Below, piece by piece: positions 23,965 through 27,802 of a stretch of 27,802 bases of DNA. The position numbers were made by a program, and so were the translations under genes. The notes below the pieces were generated by a model, which saw only the letters and a list, made by a program, of their open reading frames with translations, did no database searches and was not told the DNA's origin. The stretch is from an uncultured Slackia sp. (lineage in GTDB: Bacteria; Actinomycetota; Coriobacteriia; Coriobacteriales; Eggerthellaceae), in NCBI GenBank assembly GCA_934661005.1, contig CAKUIK010000029.1, positions 1 through 27,802 of the forward strand, written 5' to 3'. Every line of letters begins with the position of its first letter. The first letter of the stretch is position 1.

Positions 23965-24161
23965 CGATTCGCGAATATGTCAAGGCGCGTCCAAATCTGC
24001 ATACGATTTCGTGCGATATCGTGTCGCTCGTGTGCGGCCATCCCGTTGCTGCGGCTGTTGGTGCGGCGGCTTTTTTACTGCTCGCGGGTTGTTTCGTGTT
24101 TTGGTATGAAGTGTTTTCGGGGTTTGCCGAGCCCGTCCAATTCATTTATGCGACGTTCTAG
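23961..24161 (+). CDS. DltX-like small membrane protein
   Basis: 66 residues: a basic N-terminus, one membrane helix (about 27-49) and a C-terminus ending in VQFIYATF. DltX proteins of Firmicutes are about 50 residues with one helix and a conserved C-terminal FIYN(D/E)F motif, which is important for D-alanylation and interacts with the DltB/DltD machinery. The ending FIYATF keeps F-I-Y and the final Phe in register. In Firmicutes dltX is at the 5' end of the operon; here it follows dltD, with an ATGA overlap. The operon position, topology and end motif together make homology or analogy likely; the short length prevents certainty. Confidence 0.75.
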   Translation: MTIREYVKARPNLHTISCDIVSLVCGHPVAAAVGAAAFLLLAGCFVFWYEVFSGFAEPVQFIYATF

Positions 24162-24179
24162 CGAAAGCCTCGTTGTGCC

Positions 24180-25784
24180 GTGCAAGTAAGCAAGTCGAAA
24201 TATTATGTGTGGCGAAGGTGTCTCATGGCGCTCTTTGCAGGCGCGTTCTGCTTCGGGATGGTCGTGTTTCCCCATCTCGCGTTTGCCGATGAGCTCATGA
24301 AATCGGATGCCTCTTCTGCGGCTTCGACAATCAAGAGCGTATCGGATGGTTTTGACGCCGATGCGCTTTCAATCAAGCTCGATACCTATCTCGATTCGAA
24401 TGTCGGTCGAACCCATGAACCTGGTGTGGCGGTCGCCGTTGTGACGACCCAGGGGGTGGCATATATGCGCACCTTTGGAACGTGCGAAAGCGCGAGCGAC
24501 TCCTTTTACATTGGCTCATTGAGTAAATCGATGTGCGCGGTTGCGATTATGCAGCTTGTCGAACAGGGGAAAATCGACCTTGACGCCCCCGCAAGCGATT
24601 ACGCGCCCGAATATCTTATATCGCCCGAGGTCAGTGTGCGAATGTTGCTGAATCAGACAAGCGGTTTCGGCTATTACGAATCGCTCAGCGAGGCAACGGT
24701 GGGGGATAGCTTCGGTGAATTCTCGTATGCGAACGCCAATTACGACCTGCTTGGACGCATCGTCGAAGACGTGTCGGGGGAGTCATATTCGGCATATATG
24801 GCGAAGCATGTTTTCGCGCCGCTGAATATGGTCGATTCTTCAGCGCAGGGCTTGCGAACGAATGACGTATTGGGGGAATTCGACAGCAATTCGTTCGGTG
24901 GCATGAGCGACGACGACCCCGATGAGGCCTCGACGTATTCCGAATCGCGCGACGTGCTTGGGCATCGGAATTATTTTGGCCGCTTTATCCAGGACGATTT
25001 CCAACATAGCGAAAACGACGACGCTTGGGGTGGGCCTTCGTCGGGGTACGTATCTTCAAGCATCCGCGACATGGCAAATTACTTGCAGATGTATCTTTGC
25101 GGCGGGAAAAACGTTCTTGACCACGATAGCGTTATGCAAATGTTTATGAGTCGCGTTCCTGATCCGGATGGCGACTCATATTACGGCATGGGATGGACGT
25201 CGTATAGCAACGATGGCGAACTTGTTTTCTGTCATGATGGCGACGTTGAGACCAATGTGGCAAGCATGGCGATTTTGCCCGACCGTGGCATTGGCGTGGT
25301 GGTGCTCGGCGACGGGTACGATTCCGTGGCGGGCAATTCACTGTTTTTCGAGCTAGCGAGCGGGGTGCTCGATGTCGCGATGGGCGACGATGCACCCGAT
25401 CTTGATGAGGCGGAATATGACGAGCTGCATGCCGAAACGAACGCGGAATGGGCTCGCTTCTGGGCGATATGCGCGCTTCCGTTGCTCTTTGTTCCCGTGT
25501 GGTGCGGAGTTGCGCGATCGCTTGTGCGAAAAGCGGGAAAGACGGTTGTGCTTGCTGCAGCTATCGCTGATGCGGCCGTGTTTGCCAGCGTCTTCGCGCG
25601 GGCTATCGATTTTCCTCGAGATATGGGAATGCCATGGCGCGATGTGTCGACATTCGATCCATCTATCGCCATAGGGCTGTATACCGGGTTAGGTTTGTTC
25701 TCTGCCGCCGCGGTGGCGCGCGTTATTGCCGCGATTGTGATCGCATGCAGAAGTCGAAAACGGTGGAGCCATGCATCAGAATGA
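24180..25784 (+). CDS. Membrane/secreted beta-lactamase-fold serine hydrolase (DltE-like candidate)
   Basis: 534 residues. It has a signal peptide or anchor (about 15-36, ending AFA), then a class-C beta-lactamase/PBP4*-like domain (about 60-395). The motifs are Ser113-L-S-Lys116 (SxxK), Tyr183-A-Asn185 in YANANYDLLG, and His352-D-Gly354. The C-terminus adds three membrane helices (about 427-443, 455-475, 495-523). The start is either GTG 24180 (18 nt after the dltX-like stop) or ATG 24225. Lactobacillus plantarum DltE, encoded with its dlt genes, belongs to this fold and removes D-Ala from lipoteichoic acid. Location makes the same job plausible here. Peptidase, esterase or D-aminoacylase activity is the alternative. 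Confidence 0.82.
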   Translation: MQVSKSKYYVWRRCLMALFAGAFCFGMVVFPHLAFADELMKSDASSAASTIKSVSDGFDADALSIKLDTYLDSNVGRTHEPGVAVAVVTTQGVAYMRTFGTCESASDSFYIGSLSKSMCAVAIMQLVEQGKIDLDAPASDYAPEYLISPEVSVRMLLNQTSGFGYYESLSEATVGDSFGEFSYANANYDLLGRIVEDVSGESYSAYMAKHVFAPLNMVDSSAQGLRTNDVLGEFDSNSFGGMSDDDPDEASTYSESRDVLGHRNYFGRFIQDDFQHSENDDAWGGPSSGYVSSSIRDMANYLQMYLCGGKNVLDHDSVMQMFMSRVPDPDGDSYYGMGWTSYSNDGELVFCHDGDVETNVASMAILPDRGIGVVVLGDGYDSVAGNSLFFELASGVLDVAMGDDAPDLDEAEYDELHAETNAEWARFWAICALPLLFVPVWCGVARSLVRKAGKTVVLAAAIADAAVFASVFARAIDFPRDMGMPWRDVSTFDPSIAIGLYTGLGLFSAAAVARVIAAIVIACRSRKRWSHASE

Positions 25785-25826
25785 CAATGCCCGTAAATGC
25801 CATCGATATGCCATTAAAAGTCACTT

Positions 25827-25863
25827 TTTTGCATCGAAGGCAGCTTTGGCCTTCGATGCAAAA
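25827..25863. terminator. Strong 15-bp hairpin after the dlt locus
   Basis: TTTTGCATCGAAGGC pairs perfectly with GCCTTCGATGCAAAA around a 7-nt loop, 43 nt past the serine-hydrolase stop. The T run is on the 5' arm and A's follow on the + strand, so it is not a classical U-tailed terminator. It separates the dlt locus from the mobile element. Confidence 0.5.
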
Positions 25864-25977
25864 GTAGTTGCTTTACTCGTTTGAACTGCGGTTTCATTGA
25901 TTTTATATAGGGGCGTATTGGTATGTATTTTCTTGTTACTTTACATAACAGAGACGCCTCATAAGTTGCAACCCCAG

Positions 25978-26006
25978 GTCAGACGGGGCGTTTTCGAACG
26001 CCTGAC
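25978..26006 (-). terminator. Hairpin after the integrase gene
   Basis: GGCGTT-TTCG-AACGCC (25987-26002), flanked by GTCA/TGAC, sits 12 nt past the integrase stop. No T run follows on the minus strand, so it is a weak terminator call; it could equally be part of the attachment region. Confidence 0.35.
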
Positions 26007-26017
26007 AGAAAATGCCA

Positions 26018-27196
26018 TCACTTCTTACCGAGTACGCCGATTTTAGCCACCGCGTCGCGCTTTTGATCGTCCTGCACGTGGGTGTAGACCTGCATCGTGA
26101 CCGATAGCGTCGCCTGCCTCGCAAGCTCCTGCATCGTGCGCGGATGGACGCCCGCGCGGGCGAGCAGCGTGATGAAGGTATGGCGCAGCTCGTGCATCGT
26201 GTACGGCACTCCCCACGCGACGCTTTCGCGCTGCCACCAAACGCTCATCGCGGGCGGCTTGATGAATGTTCCGTCCCACGAGCATATCGGGGTATCGCCG
26301 TCGGGCTTGAAGATGCGCGCCTGCTGCACGCGCCACTTATCCAGGAAGTCGGCGGCGAACTCGGGCACGGGAACGCGCGCCACGCTTGCGGGGGTCTTGG
26401 GCTTGCCGATGGGCGTACCGTCGTCGGCAAGGTTGTCGTACACCTCTATGGTCGAGCCGTCGTAGTCCTTCCATTCCACGCGCAGGGCTTCGCTTCTGCG
26501 CAGGCCCATGCATATGTACATCATCAATGCCACGTGCCGCGCGTCGTTCGGCTGGAGCCGTTCCAGGAACGCCGCAGCCTCCTCGTCGGTCATGGCGCGG
26601 CGGTTCGGCTGCGCCCCCTTCGGGGCGTGCGAGCCGAGGAGCGCGTCCATCGGCAGCACTTTCCGTTCTATGGCGTGGTGGAGCATGGCCTTCGTGATCG
26701 CGTGGTATCCGACTACCGTGTTCGGCGAAAGCGGCCTGCCGCTCGGCCTGCGCCCGTTGCGCAGGTCAGCCCAGAGCTTGTCGAGCGTCCTCGAATCGAC
26801 CTCTTGAAGCGGAATATCGCCTATCAGCTCGCACACGGCCTTCATCGCGTTGCGGTAGTTCTCGGACGTGCGCGGGCTGTACTGCCTGGAATCGTCGCGC
26901 TCGGCGAGCCACTTCGCGGCGTACTCGGCGAAGGTCTCCTCGCTTTCCGACTTGACCTCTTCCGCGTCAAGCTCGCGCACGAACTCGAAGAGCGCGGCAT
27001 CGGCCTGGCGCACGGTTCCCGTTATGCCGTCGCGAACCTCGGCCTTCGACGGGAAGGTGCGGGAGAGCAGGCGCTTGCGGCCTCCCTGCGCCATGTCGTA
27101 GACGCTCACGCGCAGCTGCCACTTGCGGCACTTGCGCGGCGGGTTGCCGTCAAGGGGACGCTTGGAGCCTGCCCCATTGACTTCATACCGCTTCAC
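26018..27196 (-). CDS. int: Site-specific tyrosine recombinase (phage-type integrase)
   Basis: 392 residues. The N-terminal arm-binding region (about 1-75) and SAM-like core-binding domain (about 87-175, with FAEYAAKWLAERDDS) precede the catalytic domain. Catalytic residues: Arg233 in GLRRSEALR, a Lys in KPKTPASVAR (265-274), His335 and Arg338 in HELRHTF, and the nucleophile Tyr371 in YTHV. The third-motif position, usually His in L(A/G)xH, reads Gln361 (ELARQATLS). The start is a GTG at 27196, three bases after the preceding gene's stop; AGG lies just upstream. It integrates and excises the element whose left end is here. Confidence 0.92.
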   Translation of the reverse strand: MKRYEVNGAGSKRPLDGNPPRKCRKWQLRVSVYDMAQGGRKRLLSRTFPSKAEVRDGITGTVRQADAALFEFVRELDAEEVKSESEETFAEYAAKWLAERDDSRQYSPRTSENYRNAMKAVCELIGDIPLQEVDSRTLDKLWADLRNGRRPSGRPLSPNTVVGYHAITKAMLHHAIERKVLPMDALLGSHAPKGAQPNRRAMTDEEAAAFLERLQPNDARHVALMMYICMGLRRSEALRVEWKDYDGSTIEVYDNLADDGTPIGKPKTPASVARVPVPEFAADFLDKWRVQQARIFKPDGDTPICSWDGTFIKPPAMSVWWQRESVAWGVPYTMHELRHTFITLLARAGVHPRTMQELARQATLSVTMQVYTHVQDDQKRDAVAKIGVLGKK

Positions 27197-27199
27197 GGC

Positions 27200-27448
27200 C
27201 TAAGCCTTCCAGGTCTTCCCACAGTTGTCGCATACCATCATCGAGACGTGCTTGTTCTTTACCTGGCGGCGTTTCGGCTTGAAGAGCGCGATGAGCAGCG
27301 CGGGGAGCGTGAACATAATCCACTTGAACGGAAGCCACCACCAGCCGACGCAGACCCACCACAGTATGCCGTGGTGTTGGTCGTGCAGCTTGGTTTCGGT
27401 GACTACTTGGGTGTGGGTGCGGTCGCTTCCGCATCTTGGGCAATTCAT
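27200..27448 (-). CDS. Small zinc-ribbon membrane protein
   Basis: 82 residues. CPRC at the N-terminus (residues 3-6) and CDNC near the C-terminus (about 73-76) form a split zinc ribbon. Between them are one or two very hydrophobic segments (ILWWVCVGWWWLPF and WIMFTLPALLIALF), then a basic stretch (KPKRRQVKNK). This gives a zinc ribbon folded back from a membrane hairpin. GGAAGGAAA precedes the ATG. It lies between the repressor and the integrase with tiny gaps, so it is co-transcribed. Proteins of this type are often annotated near integrases in actinobacterial elements, with no known function. Confidence 0.75.
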   Translation of the reverse strand: MNCPRCGSDRTHTQVVTETKLHDQHHGILWWVCVGWWWLPFKWIMFTLPALLIALFKPKRRQVKNKHVSMMVCDNCGKTWKA

Positions 27449-27460
27449 GGCGTTTCCTTC

Positions 27461-27802
27461 CTATTCCATCTCATTGCGCGATTGATACCAAACAACGGTG
27501 CCTACGAGGCTGACGGTATGGCCGTCTCCGCTGGTTATAACAATGTCGGTGTGCTCGGGATTGGTGCTTTCTGGCGAGAGCATCATGCTCGACGCGCCGC
27601 GATGGAGCCTGCGCATCACGTAATCGGTGCCGTCGATTGACACGGCGGCGATTGAGCCGTCTGCAGGCATGCGGTCGGGGTCGACGAGAATCAAGCAGCC
27701 CTCGGGGTACACCCTGTTCATACAATCGCCCTCGACTTCGAGGAAATAGGCGTTCGGGTGGTTCTTCGCCACTGTCTCGGGCAGCTCCACCATTCCTTCG
27801 AG
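27461..27802 (-). CDS. S24/LexA-CI-like repressor, C-terminal part (truncated by window edge)
   Basis: About 113 codons are visible; the frame stays open to the right edge, so the N-terminal DNA-binding domain is outside. The region FLEVEGDCMNRVYPEGCLILVDP is the peptidase S24 fold's nucleophile segment, followed by PADGSIAAVSIDGTDYVMRRLHR and a terminal GTVVW strand. In self-cleaving members the nucleophile is Ser (GDSM) and the general base is Lys (VKRL); here they read Cys (GDCM) and apparently Arg (MRRL). It is probably the element's repressor, controlling lysogeny or transfer. Whether it still self-cleaves under SOS is doubtful on these residues. Confidence 0.8.
   Translation of the reverse strand, partial: LEGMVELPETVAKNHPNAYFLEVEGDCMNRVYPEGCLILVDPDRMPADGSIAAVSIDGTDYVMRRLHRGASSMMLSPESTNPEHTDIVITSGDGHTVSLVGTVVWYQSRNEME

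Larger units (their letters stand above)
25869..27802. mobile_element. Integrase end of an integrated element (prophage or ICE), incomplete
   Basis: From about 25.87 kb the content changes to a minus-strand module of tyrosine recombinase, small zinc-ribbon protein and S24-type repressor, higher in GC than the preceding spacer. The element continues past the right edge. The integrase is the outermost gene, so one attachment site should lie in 25785-26017. No tRNA gene or recognisable direct repeat is visible, so the exact boundary cannot be set from this window. Confidence 0.6.

Noticed and set aside
25785..26017. tRNA gene as integration target
   Set aside because: No cloverleaf or T-loop consensus (GGTTCRANYCC) is present on either strand.
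26144..27640. A 498-codon open frame on the + strand opposite the integrase, zinc-ribbon and repressor genes
   Set aside because: It runs through three well-supported minus-strand genes and their gaps; its composition is the mirror of those genes.

Overview
The window looks like a chromosome segment of a Gram-positive actinobacterium of the Coriobacteriia, most likely Eggerthellaceae. That placement is inference. It rests on a 12-helix membrane domain fused to a C-terminal LuxR helix-turn-helix (an architecture abundant in that family), a complete dlt operon, peptide/amino-acid-oriented transport, and moderately high GC in the housekeeping genes. Genes sit on both strands with clear Shine-Dalgarno sites.

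Layout. 1-408: no convincing gene, but strongly structured DNA ending in a + strand terminator. 409-1728: NCS2 purine permease. 1938-7181: a visibly more AT-rich block holding a LysR-type regulator and a tightly overlapping six-gene unit. The unit is a secreted Cys-containing protein, a membrane-anchored protein, two ABC-2-type permeases, an ABC ATPase and a second anchored protein resembling the first. I do not recognise this cassette as a named system. 7374-9440 (minus): YfcE-like phosphodiesterase and an amidohydrolase.

9643-19123 has a sulfur/cysteine theme: TcyP-type cystine symporter, a MOP-type flippase, an isochorismatase-like hydrolase, a membrane LuxR regulator (minus), an Rrf2/CymR-like regulator (minus), cysteine synthase, a cysteine desulfurase and a hotdog thioesterase. 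The Rrf2 gene region and the tcyP promoter share a motif (CCTATTnnATA...GGG), suggesting one regulon. Between a good promoter and cysK lies a 31-codon ORF with four Cys codons, followed by a weak terminator-like hairpin: a candidate cysteine-sensing leader peptide.

19397-25784 is a dlt operon (dltA, dltB, dltC, dltD) for D-alanylation of a cell-surface polymer. dltD is followed, with an ATGA overlap, by a 66-residue membrane protein ending in FIYATF. That matches the known DltX C-terminal signature, but the gene sits at the 3' end of the operon instead of the 5' end. Next comes a secreted/membrane beta-lactamase-fold serine hydrolase that could be a functional analogue of DltE, the D-Ala esterase.

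25.9 kb to the right edge is the integrase end of a mobile element (prophage or ICE): tyrosine recombinase, a small zinc-ribbon membrane protein and a partial S24/CI-like repressor whose catalytic Ser-Lys pair appears to be replaced by Cys and Arg.

No tRNA, rRNA, CRISPR array or insertion sequence was seen.
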